This document shows, piece by piece, positions 29,073 through 36,414 of a stretch of DNA of 64,000 bases. This DNA comes from Xanthomonas sacchari. Its GTDB lineage: Bacteria > Pseudomonadota > Gammaproteobacteria > Xanthomonadales > Xanthomonadaceae. Under the pieces are notes generated by a model. The model searched no databases, had not been told where the DNA came from, and worked only from the letters and a program-made list of their open reading frames with translations. Position numbers and translations under genes: made by a program. Location: assembly GCF_040529065.1 (NCBI RefSeq), contig NZ_CP132343.1, forward strand, positions 2,356,001 to 2,420,000. Reading direction: 5' to 3'. Position 1 is the first letter of the stretch; each line of letters opens with the position of its first letter.

Positions 29073-29945
29073 ATGGCGGTGAAGCATGCGCGGGACGCAG
29101 CGGTGACGATCGGTCGTCAGGACCAGGGAGCTCGCGACATGGACATCGGCGATGCCGCGCTTGCGCCAGGTCTGGTGGAAGCAGCACTCGATCAACCGGT
29201 GTATCGGGACACCCGATACGACGTGCGCGTGCGCGACCTTGTCGCCGTGTTGGGCCGTGACGGCAAGCGCGTTTTCGTTGTCGGAGGTGCGCCACGCGAC
29301 TGGCTGGCGGGCCTGCCTGGCAAGGACATCGATCTGGCGCTGGAGTGCGGCGTGGACGAGGCGCTGCGCCTGCTGCGCGACGCCTATCCCGATGCGGAGG
29401 CTGCGGTGCGCATGCGCAACGACCGCTTCGGCGTGGTGCGCTGGGGCGACCCCGCGTCAGGCGCGGTCGATCTCAACATCCTGCGCAGTTGGCGCGATGT
29501 CCAGGGCAGTGACATGTGGACGACGACGTTCGTCGCGCGTTCGGATCTGGTCGAAGACGCGCTGATGCGCGATTTTTCGGTCAATGCGTTCTATTACGAT
29601 TGCGCAAACCAGGTGCTGCGCGATCCTCTGCGGTGCGGCATTCAGGATCTGCGCGAAAAATCCCTGCGGATCATCGCCCATCCGCACGTGCTGGCGGCGA
29701 GCTACCGGATGACCTTCCGCATTGCCCAGTTCCTCAGTCGCGGCTATTCGCCGACGTCGAACGTGCTCGAGTATCTGGAAAGCCATGCCGATCGCGACAT
29801 CCAGGGCATGGGCGCGCGCATTCGTCGATGGACATCGGAGCAGCTGCGCGTGGAGCGCGATCAGCAGGCAGCGTTCAAGGGCGTCCTCTATGCGCACGCC
29901 CGCCAGGCCGCCTCCATCGAGACCTTGGACGCCTTCTTCGGCTGA
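29073..29945 (+). CDS. Short CCA-adding/poly(A) polymerase-like nucleotidyltransferase
   Basis: A 290-residue protein with the head domain of class II tRNA nucleotidyltransferases: VFVVGGAPRDWLAGLPGKDIDLAL (residues 67-90, metal-binding D85 and D87), the third carboxylate in GAVDLNIL (D123), RDFSVNAFYYD (156-166) and DPLRCGIQDLREKSLRII. The usual EDPxRxxRAxRFA motif is degenerate (AASYRMTFRIAQFL), and the RNA-binding body and tail (another 120 residues or more) are missing. It may therefore transfer a nucleotide to something other than tRNA. It starts 2 nt after the permease stop. Confidence 0.78.
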   Translation: MAVKHARDAAVTIGRQDQGARDMDIGDAALAPGLVEAALDQPVYRDTRYDVRVRDLVAVLGRDGKRVFVVGGAPRDWLAGLPGKDIDLALECGVDEALRLLRDAYPDAEAAVRMRNDRFGVVRWGDPASGAVDLNILRSWRDVQGSDMWTTTFVARSDLVEDALMRDFSVNAFYYDCANQVLRDPLRCGIQDLREKSLRIIAHPHVLAASYRMTFRIAQFLSRGYSPTSNVLEYLESHADRDIQGMGARIRRWTSEQLRVERDQQAAFKGVLYAHARQAASIETLDAFFG

Positions 29946-29956
29946 GGGAGACCTGC

Positions 29957-31237
29957 ATGCACGCATCCATCGCCACGATGTCGGCACCGTTCCGGCGCGT
30001 CTTCCAAGCCGGGATGCGCGACGGCGACGGCCACCTGCTCGGTGGCACCGAAGTGCTGCATCTGGTGCCGCATCGAGGAAAGCTGTTTTCGCTGTTGTCC
30101 TATTCCCACAACCGTTACCTGCCAGGCGACCCTCCGGTCGGCGCCCAGGTCGCCATGCTGGATCGGGCCGACGGCGAATGGCGCCAGGTGCACGCCTACG
30201 ACCGTGACTACTGGCGGGCAACGCTCAGGTCGGTGGCGTTTACCCAGGACGAACGCGGGCGACCGCTCGATGTGCCCGTCTCGCTGCTGCTCGCCGGGCC
30301 GTCCAACAACAAGGGCGCCGTGTATGTCGATTGCCTCGACGACGACATCGGGACGTGGGCGCGCACGCACCTGGGGAGCGGGGCGGGCCTGACCGCCGCG
30401 CGCAGCTTCTTCGTCCACCGCGACACGGTGACCGGGCAGGAGCGCGTCTTCGTCGGCACGTTGCCGCTCGGCATCTTCAGCGGCAGCTACGATCCGGACG
30501 CGCCAGGCAAGATCCGCTGGGACCGACAGGCCGAGCTAAGCGGCTACCGGCGCCGTCCCATGGCCTTCACCGAATGCGATGGGGTCCTGTACTGCAGCAT
30601 CAGGCCGGACATCTATCGGCGCATCGACGGCCCTGTGCCGCGATGGGAGAGCGTGCATACGATCGCCGAACCGCTGATCTTTCCGAGTTGCGGATATCGC
30701 GGGCTCATGGGCGTGCCGCATCCCTCGGGATCGGGGCAGGTGTTGCTGGCGGCGTTGGAAGGCGACCGTTGCCGCATCGTCCGGATCGATCCGCAGGACG
30801 ACTTCAGGGAGACCCTCGAACTGGATGTCCTCGAGTTTCTGGGCGCGCATTGGGGAAAGCGCCCGGCCTTTGGCGTGGTCGCCTACGACGACTTCACGCC
30901 GGTGCGCGATCCCGCCAGCGCACAGACGTTGCTGCTCGCAGGCGTTGGCGCCAGCGACAGTGCCCGCGACGACATGCATCCGCCCGACGGCTGGGCCCGC
31001 GACGCCTGGTATCTGATCCGCGATCCGGACGGGCAGCGGCATACGCTCGCTCGGATCGAATCTGCGGATCTGGCGCCGTCCACGCCGCTTTTTGCCGCAC
31101 GCAGCTTCGCGGCCTCGCCATTCGAACCAGGAATGCTGTACGTGGGCGGCTACGATCCCAACGCGCAGCCGTGCCGAGACACCGCATGGGTATTTTCCGC
31201 ATCCGTCGAGACGGTGCTCGCACCGCGAACGCGATGA
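29957..31237 (+). CDS. Unrecognised 426-residue protein, possible beta-propeller
   Basis: I do not recognise a family. The protein has no signal peptide or membrane helix. Many short beta-strand-like stretches recur with aromatic and small residues (LFSLLSYSHNRYLPG, GVLYCSIRPDIYRRIDG, LMGVPHPSGSGQVLLAAL, GMLYVGGYDPNAQ), spaced as in beta-propellers, and a LLLAG motif appears twice. A GAGGGAG ribosome site lies 8 nt before the ATG. It follows the nucleotidyltransferase by 11 nt, so it is probably the last gene of the first island operon. Confidence 0.6.
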   Translation: MHASIATMSAPFRRVFQAGMRDGDGHLLGGTEVLHLVPHRGKLFSLLSYSHNRYLPGDPPVGAQVAMLDRADGEWRQVHAYDRDYWRATLRSVAFTQDERGRPLDVPVSLLLAGPSNNKGAVYVDCLDDDIGTWARTHLGSGAGLTAARSFFVHRDTVTGQERVFVGTLPLGIFSGSYDPDAPGKIRWDRQAELSGYRRRPMAFTECDGVLYCSIRPDIYRRIDGPVPRWESVHTIAEPLIFPSCGYRGLMGVPHPSGSGQVLLAALEGDRCRIVRIDPQDDFRETLELDVLEFLGAHWGKRPAFGVVAYDDFTPVRDPASAQTLLLAGVGASDSARDDMHPPDGWARDAWYLIRDPDGQRHTLARIESADLAPSTPLFAARSFAASPFEPGMLYVGGYDPNAQPCRDTAWVFSASVETVLAPRTR

Positions 31238-31310
31238 GATCGAGTGCGCTGCCGCGCCCGCATCGACGCCGTCACTTGTCTACATTTTCGAGTCGCGGAT
31301 GAAAGGTGCG

Positions 31311-31390
31311 TTGAATTTCGCAAATTCTTCTGAATATACTCGGGCCACAGCCCCTACAGCATAAGGAAATGCACAATTATTGGTTGTGCA
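31311..31390 (+). promoter_or_regulatory. Sigma-70 promoter and 5' hairpin of the biosynthetic operon
   Basis: In an unusually AT-rich stretch for this window, TTGAAT (31311-31316) and TATACT (31335-31340) are separated by 18 nt. Transcription would start near 31347. Within the resulting 90-nt leader lies a perfect inverted repeat TGCACAA-N7-TTGTGCA (31370-31390), which could be an operator or an mRNA stem. Confidence 0.65.
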
Positions 31391-31437
31391 TCTGACAGCC
31401 GTATGTCTGCGGCCGGCAGCATGTTTCAAGGACGGAT

Positions 31438-31986
31438 ATGACCTCGCACTTGCTGGCCTCCTGGACCGCCTTTCCGGACCCGCGCCCTGCGGACGCGTAT
31501 GCCGATGGATGGTGTGCCGACGCCGTCCCCTCGCGACGGCTCAACGATTATCTGGCCTTGCGCGGCTCCACCACCTTCTTTCTGGAGGCGCTCGCCGGAT
31601 CGCCCGTCGAGGTCCATGTCCTCGATCAGCATATCGAAGCGCGGGCGAATGAAGGCGAGGTCCTGTGCCGCCGTTCCCGCCTTTACGTGCGCGATCCACG
31701 CAACATCCTCCTGGTCGCCGAATCGTCGATCCGCCTGTCCTGCGTCGATGCGCAGCAGCGGCGGAAGCTGCTCGACGGCAGCGTAGGAATCGGCAAGCTG
31801 TTCGATCCGCACGATCGTGGTCTCCTCGAAAAGACCGACCTGGAGACGCTTGCCGTGCCTGCACCTCGCAGTCTCCGCACCGACTCGACCTGGGCGCTCT
31901 CGCGGCGCTACGCGATGAAACTCAACGGCCTCGACTGCGTCGAGGTCAGCGAAATCCTCAACAACGAATCGCTGGAGCGCGCATGA
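31438..31986 (+). CDS. Chorismate-lyase-like protein (UbiC/Rv2949c fold)
   Basis: A 182-residue protein that lines up by eye with chorismate pyruvate-lyases, especially the DUF98/Rv2949c type: CRRSRLYVRDPRNILLVAES (77-96) against the family arginine strand, LLDGSVGIGKLF (111-122) against the G..PLG..L loop, and TWALSRRYAMKLNG then CVEVSEIL, where E172 sits at the place of UbiC catalytic Glu155. The family splits chorismate into pyruvate and 4-hydroxybenzoate. Overall identity is low, so a related arene product or a binding-only role cannot be excluded. The stop overlaps the ligase start (ATGA). Confidence 0.68.
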   Translation: MTSHLLASWTAFPDPRPADAYADGWCADAVPSRRLNDYLALRGSTTFFLEALAGSPVEVHVLDQHIEARANEGEVLCRRSRLYVRDPRNILLVAESSIRLSCVDAQQRRKLLDGSVGIGKLFDPHDRGLLEKTDLETLAVPAPRSLRTDSTWALSRRYAMKLNGLDCVEVSEILNNESLERA

Positions 31987-33335
31987 TGACGCCGGTCGAG
32001 TGCGCCGACGCGCCCGCGTGCGACTGGCGCGGCGCGCTGGCCGCCAGCGGCAGCGTGGTGCACCTGAATGGAGCGCGGGCGACGCTGCAGGACCTGCTGC
32101 ACAGCGGGCGCGAGCGCTGGAAGGCCAAGCGCGGGTGCACGCGGGCGGCGATGCTGGGCGTCGACGATCTGCAGATGCTGTCGCACTTGCTGGCCGCCAT
32201 TGTCGATGGGCATTCGCTGCTGCTGTGTGCAGGCAACGCGGCGCCACCGCCGCTGTGCGATGTGCATGTCGGTGCGGCGGTCGAAGGTGGCGCTGCGCCG
32301 TCGCCGCTGCAGATCCTCCCGCCACCGGCAGGGCATGCGCAGTGGCCCGCGGGCTTGGCGGTGCTGTCCTCGGGCACGGTGGGGGCGCCCAAGGTGATCT
32401 GGCATGCATACGACGATCTGCTGGCGACCAGCGCCATGGTGCTGCGCCGGTTGCAACTCGGCGCCGACGATCGGGTGTTGATCACCGTTCCCCTGCATCA
32501 CATGTATGGTCTCGGCGCGGCGCTGCTGCCGGCATTGCTGGCCGGTGCGCAGATCCATCTGCTGCCCAAGGCCAATCTGTTGGGCTTCAACGATGCGCTG
32601 CGCGCCGCAAGGCCGACCTGGGTCTATTCCACCCCGCATCTGTTGCGAATGCTGCTGCAGCGCAAGAACGCCCCGGTCGTCGGCTGTCGCGGCCTGGTGC
32701 TTGCCGGCGACGCGACGCCGCCGGTACTGCACGCGCAGGCGCAGCAGGTCTTCAATCGCGTTTTCGACCTCTACGGAAGTTCCGAACTGGGTGTGGTCGC
32801 GATTTCCGCGCCCAATGCGCCCGGGGCGTTGCGTCCGCTCGAGGGCGTGTCCGCATGCATCGCAGACACCAGCGCCGGACAGGGTAATCTGCTGGTGACC
32901 CATCCGCACGCCGCCACGCATCTGGCCCAGCAGGACGAACTGACGGCGTTTCCCGCCGTCTGGGACACGCGCGACATCGCGGCCTTCGATGACAGTGGTG
33001 GCTTCTGCATCCGCGGCCGCGCCGATCTCAGCCTGAACCGCGCGGGCAAGCTGCTGATCCTGGCCGATCTGGAGAGCACCATGATGGCGTGGCCCGACGT
33101 CGCGCAGGCCGTGGCGATCGTGCTCGACGAAGACACCACGGCGGGCAAGGCGATCGCGGCCGTGGTCAAGCCTGCCAACCCCACGCTGACCGTCGACGTG
33201 CTCAAGCAGCATGCGTCGATCACGCTGCCGGCCTTCGCCAGGCCGGATCACTACACGCTCGTTTCGGATCTGCCTTGTCTGGGCAGCGGAAAGCCCGACC
33301 GGAAGACCATCATCAAGGACTACTGCCATGGATAA
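31983..33335 (+). CDS. AMP-forming acyl/aryl ligase (ANL superfamily)
   Basis: A 450-residue adenylating enzyme, short for the family. Motifs: LSSGTVGAPK (128-137, phosphate loop), PLHHMYGLG (170-178), YGSSELG (254-260), WDTRDIAAFDDSG (327-339), GRADL (345-349) and the C-terminal catalytic lysine in LGSGKPDRKTI (K437). With a carrier protein next and a chorismate-lyase-like gene before it, it most likely activates a hydroxybenzoate-type acid and loads it on the ACP. Substrate is inference. It overlaps the ACP gene by 8 nt. Confidence 0.85.
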   Translation: MMTPVECADAPACDWRGALAASGSVVHLNGARATLQDLLHSGRERWKAKRGCTRAAMLGVDDLQMLSHLLAAIVDGHSLLLCAGNAAPPPLCDVHVGAAVEGGAAPSPLQILPPPAGHAQWPAGLAVLSSGTVGAPKVIWHAYDDLLATSAMVLRRLQLGADDRVLITVPLHHMYGLGAALLPALLAGAQIHLLPKANLLGFNDALRAARPTWVYSTPHLLRMLLQRKNAPVVGCRGLVLAGDATPPVLHAQAQQVFNRVFDLYGSSELGVVAISAPNAPGALRPLEGVSACIADTSAGQGNLLVTHPHAATHLAQQDELTAFPAVWDTRDIAAFDDSGGFCIRGRADLSLNRAGKLLILADLESTMMAWPDVAQAVAIVLDEDTTAGKAIAAVVKPANPTLTVDVLKQHASITLPAFARPDHYTLVSDLPCLGSGKPDRKTIIKDYCHG

Positions 33336-33609
33336 GCCCCAGATCGTCGACACCTTGAAGCGGCTGATCGCCGAGGACCTGGATCTCAATGTGCGCTACG
33401 AGCAGATCCCGGATGGGGCGTCGTTCCTGGAAGACGGGCTTGCGCTGGATTCGATCAGCATGGCGGAGTTCATCAACCATCTGGAGCGCCGCTTCCCGAT
33501 CCGCATCCTGGACGAAGACCTAGAGTCGGATACGTTCAGGTCGCTGGACAGCGTGGCCTCGCTCGTGCTCATGCGCCTGCCGGCGCGCACGGCCGAGGCG
33601 GCGCAATGA
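33328..33609 (+). CDS. Acyl carrier protein
   Basis: A 93-residue carrier protein with an acidic helical core and the phosphopantetheine site LALDSISMAEFINHLE, attachment serine 42. The LDS(I/L) motif and RFPIRI...SDTFRSLDSVASLV continuation are typical of stand-alone ACPs in secondary pathways. Start ATG at 33328 lies within the ligase gene, and the stop overlaps the radical SAM start, so ligase, ACP and radical SAM enzyme are made together. Confidence 0.88.
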   Translation: MDKPQIVDTLKRLIAEDLDLNVRYEQIPDGASFLEDGLALDSISMAEFINHLERRFPIRILDEDLESDTFRSLDSVASLVLMRLPARTAEAAQ

Positions 33610-34952
33610 CCGAGCTCACGATCGCGCTGGTCGACGATGCGCGTGGTCCGCCCCTGCCGCCGCCGGACTATCGCAACGAACTGCCCAACCGCGACGGCTT
33701 CGTGGTGGCGTGGCCGCCTCAGCGTTACTGGAAGTCGGCCGGCGACGCCGATCTCCTGGCCGAACAGCCGCTGCATCTGTACTTCCATATCCCGTTCTGC
33801 CTGCAGCGCTGTCGCTACTGCTTCTTCAAGATCGAGATCCTGTCCGACTCCTCGCATGCGGTCCGCGAGCGCTATGTCGACGCGCTGTGCCGCGAGATCG
33901 AACTGGTCGCCGATGCGCACCGGTTGCGCGGACGCACGGTGAAGTCGATCTACTTCGGCGGCGGCACGCCGAGCGTGATCCAGCCCGAGCAGCTGCGCCG
34001 CATCAAGCGCAAGATCGAGGAGTGCTTCGTGCTCGATGCGCCCGAGTTCGTCTTCGAGATCGAGCCGATCACGTTGAACAACCGCATGATCGATGGGTTG
34101 GCGGACCTGGGCGTCAACCGGATCAGCTTCGGCATCCAGTCCTTCGACGACCGCGTGGTCGCCCTGACCGGTCGCCACGATACCGACGAGAAGAACTCGC
34201 GGGCGATCGAGCGAGCGCTGAAGACCGGTGCCGTGGTCAATGTGGATCTGCTGTCCGGGCTCGAAGGCGAGGTGATGGGCAGCTGGCAGCATTCGATCAA
34301 CCGTGCCATCTCCCTCGGCGTGCATGCGGTCACCGTCTACAAGATGGAGTTGTACTCCAACGCGCACTACATGCACGACGTCCGCCAGGGCACGCTCACG
34401 CTGCCAGGCCCGGACCAGGAAATAGCGTTTGCGCGCTGGGGACTTTCGCGGCTGCGCGAGGCGGGCTATCTGCCGTCCACCTATTTCACCTTCACCCGCG
34501 AAGGGAAGTATCCGCAACGGCACATCATCAGCCGCTGGCGCGGCGAAGACTTGTATGGCTTCGGCGCATCGGCGTTCGGCACCGTGGGCGGACGCAGCCG
34601 GCAGAACGTCACCGAGATCGATGCCTATCTGGACCGCGTCGAGCGCGGTGCGATCCCGACGCAGCGGGTGCTGGAGATCAGCAGCGCCGACCAAATGCTG
34701 CGCGACCTGGTGATGGGGCTGAAGACGACCGCGATCGATCTCGGCGCCTACCGCGACAGGCACGGCGTGCAGCTGGACACGACGCTCGCCGACGACCTTG
34801 CGCACCTGCAGCAGCAGGGCCTGGTCACGCTCGAGGACGAGCGCCTGCGCCTGACCGACGAAGGCATCCTCTACGGCGACTACTGCGGCCGTTATCTGGG
34901 CGCCGGACTGCGCCGCAAGCTCACCGGAAAGGCCGGGCCGCTGAGAGCCTGA
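33606..34952 (+). CDS. HemN/HemW-like radical SAM enzyme
   Basis: A 448-residue radical SAM protein. LYFHIPFCLQRCRYCFF holds the cluster cysteines C65, C69 and C72 (CxxxCxxC); IYFGGGTPSVI, FEIEPITLNN, NRISFGIQSFDD and the late GEDLYGFGASAFGTVGGRSRQN are HemN-family features. The C-terminal winged-helix-like HemN_C region (LVMGLKTTAIDL to LTDEGILYGD) is present. The family includes oxidative decarboxylases, class C methyltransferases, cyclopropanases and haem-opening enzymes. In HemN the third cysteine is followed by G and C (YCGC); here it is FF. In this operon a tailoring step is more likely than haem synthesis. Confidence 0.85.
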   Translation: MTELTIALVDDARGPPLPPPDYRNELPNRDGFVVAWPPQRYWKSAGDADLLAEQPLHLYFHIPFCLQRCRYCFFKIEILSDSSHAVRERYVDALCREIELVADAHRLRGRTVKSIYFGGGTPSVIQPEQLRRIKRKIEECFVLDAPEFVFEIEPITLNNRMIDGLADLGVNRISFGIQSFDDRVVALTGRHDTDEKNSRAIERALKTGAVVNVDLLSGLEGEVMGSWQHSINRAISLGVHAVTVYKMELYSNAHYMHDVRQGTLTLPGPDQEIAFARWGLSRLREAGYLPSTYFTFTREGKYPQRHIISRWRGEDLYGFGASAFGTVGGRSRQNVTEIDAYLDRVERGAIPTQRVLEISSADQMLRDLVMGLKTTAIDLGAYRDRHGVQLDTTLADDLAHLQQQGLVTLEDERLRLTDEGILYGDYCGRYLGAGLRRKLTGKAGPLRA

Positions 34953-34957
34953 CCACG

Positions 34958-35713
34958 ATGCTGATCACGCCGGATTTCGTTTTCATCCATATGCCCAAGA
35001 CGGGCGGAACATTCATCACCGAGATGCTGCGACGTGCGTATGGCCCGCGGGCGGTCGAAACCGGGCGCAAGCACGGTACCTGCGACGAGATCCCGGACGC
35101 GGACCGGGGCAAGCCGATCCTCTCGGTCATGCGCTCGCCGTTCGAGCGCTATGTCTCGCAGTACCACTATGGCTGGTGGAAGACGCATCCGCAGGAATAC
35201 TGCGATCCTGCGCGGATCCAGCAGGAGTTCCCGGCGTATCCCCAGGTCGGTTTCGGGGAGTTCGTCGCGATCGCCAATCGTTTCTTCGTCAATGTGCATC
35301 GCGGCATGCCCAGCGGCTACGACACGCCGAAGCTGCCGGCCGAACGTGCGATCGGATGGCATACCGAGCAGTTCATCCGCTTCTTCTGCCGGGACCCGAA
35401 GCGCGTATTCGCCGGCATCGTCGACCAGGACCTGGACCGGGGCCATCTGCAGGCGCATGAGTATCTGGTGGAGTTCCTGCGCACCGAGACGCTCAACGAC
35501 GACCTCGCCGATTACCTCGAACGGCTGGGTGCGGATGCGGCGCTGTCCAGGTGCGTCCGACAGCACGACCGGGTCCTGCCGGATCAGGCCCACGAAGCGC
35601 GGGCGCGCCCGCACGCACGCGATTACTTCGACGATCGCTTGCGCGATTTCGTCGCGCGCAAGGAGGCCTTCCTGTTCAATCGCTTTCCGGAATACCGGGC
35701 AGGTGTGCAATGA
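34958..35713 (+). CDS. Sulfotransferase (Sulfotransfer_2-like)
   Basis: A 251-residue protein with the PAPS 5'-phosphosulfate loop FVFIHMPKTGGTFI (residues 7-20) and the 3'-phosphate-binding ILSVMRSPFERYVSQYH (R59, S67). HMPKTGGT with an RSPFERYVS partner is the pattern of carbohydrate/cytosolic sulfotransferase relatives. It should move sulfate from PAPS to a hydroxyl group. Start at 34958 is 5 nt after the radical SAM stop; the end overlaps the reductase by 4 nt. No PAPS synthesis genes are in the window. Confidence 0.82.
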   Translation: MLITPDFVFIHMPKTGGTFITEMLRRAYGPRAVETGRKHGTCDEIPDADRGKPILSVMRSPFERYVSQYHYGWWKTHPQEYCDPARIQQEFPAYPQVGFGEFVAIANRFFVNVHRGMPSGYDTPKLPAERAIGWHTEQFIRFFCRDPKRVFAGIVDQDLDRGHLQAHEYLVEFLRTETLNDDLADYLERLGADAALSRCVRQHDRVLPDQAHEARARPHARDYFDDRLRDFVARKEAFLFNRFPEYRAGVQ

Positions 35714-36414
35714 CGCAGACGCGCAGCGGCGATCGCGTCGCCCTCATCAGTGGCGGCAATCGCGGGATCGGGCTGGCGACGTGCGAAGGCCTCGCCGAGC
35801 GTGGCATGCAGGTGTACATGGGGTGCCGGAATCTGGCCGATGGCATGGCCGTGGTCGCGCGCCGCCAGCTGAGCGGGGTGACGCCGATCCAGCTGGACGT
35901 CTGCTCCGAAGCGTCGATGGCCGCGGCGGTCAACGTCATCGCACAAGCCCACGGGCATGTCGACGTGCTCGTGAACAATGCCGGCGTCTCCGTGGGCGTG
36001 CGCGATACGCCCAGTACGGAAGCCGAGGCGCAGGCGCGGGCGACGTTCGACGTCAACTTCTTCGGCCCGTGGCGGCTGATCCAGTTGGTCCTGCCCCTGA
36101 TGCAGTTGCGGCCGCAGGCGCAGATCATCAATGTCTCCAGCGGGCACGGCAGTTCGACCAAGATCGAAGGCAACAACCTGGCGTACCGCAGCTCGAAGTC
36201 GGCATTGAATGTGCTGACCCAGGCGCTGGCCATGGAGCTCGCCGACCGCGGCATCCGCGTCAATTGCATGACCCCGGGCTGGGTCAGGACCAAGCTCGGC
36301 GGCATCGCCGCGCCGCGCTCGCCGGAGCAGGGGGCCGAGACCATCCTGTGGCTGGCCGATGGCGGCGGCGAGACCGGCAAGTTCTACAAGGACAAGGCGG
36401 TTTTCCCGTGGTGA
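35710..36414 (+). CDS. Short-chain dehydrogenase/reductase
   Basis: A 234-residue classical SDR: cofactor loop SGGNRGIG (14-21), NNAG (89-92), catalytic serine in NVSSGHG (143-144) and AYRSSK (Y159, K163). CRN after strand two suggests NADP preference. The C-terminus LWLADGGGETGKFYKDKAVFPW matches the carbonyl-reductase-like subgroup (members act on ketones and aldehydes). Within this operon it could reduce a carbonyl on the ACP-bound or released intermediate. Overlaps both sulfotransferase genes. Confidence 0.87.
   Translation: MTQTRSGDRVALISGGNRGIGLATCEGLAERGMQVYMGCRNLADGMAVVARRQLSGVTPIQLDVCSEASMAAAVNVIAQAHGHVDVLVNNAGVSVGVRDTPSTEAEAQARATFDVNFFGPWRLIQLVLPLMQLRPQAQIINVSSGHGSSTKIEGNNLAYRSSKSALNVLTQALAMELADRGIRVNCMTPGWVRTKLGGIAAPRSPEQGAETILWLADGGGETGKFYKDKAVFPW

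Noticed and set aside
29073-29945. Nucleotidyltransferase as the cellular CCA-adding enzyme
   Set aside because: Too short, missing the body domain and with a degraded EDPxRxxR motif; a full cca gene is expected elsewhere.
33606-34952. Radical SAM gene as the housekeeping coproporphyrinogen oxidase hemN/hemW
   Set aside because: The YCGC segment is changed, and the gene is embedded by overlap in a ligase/ACP/sulfotransferase operon.
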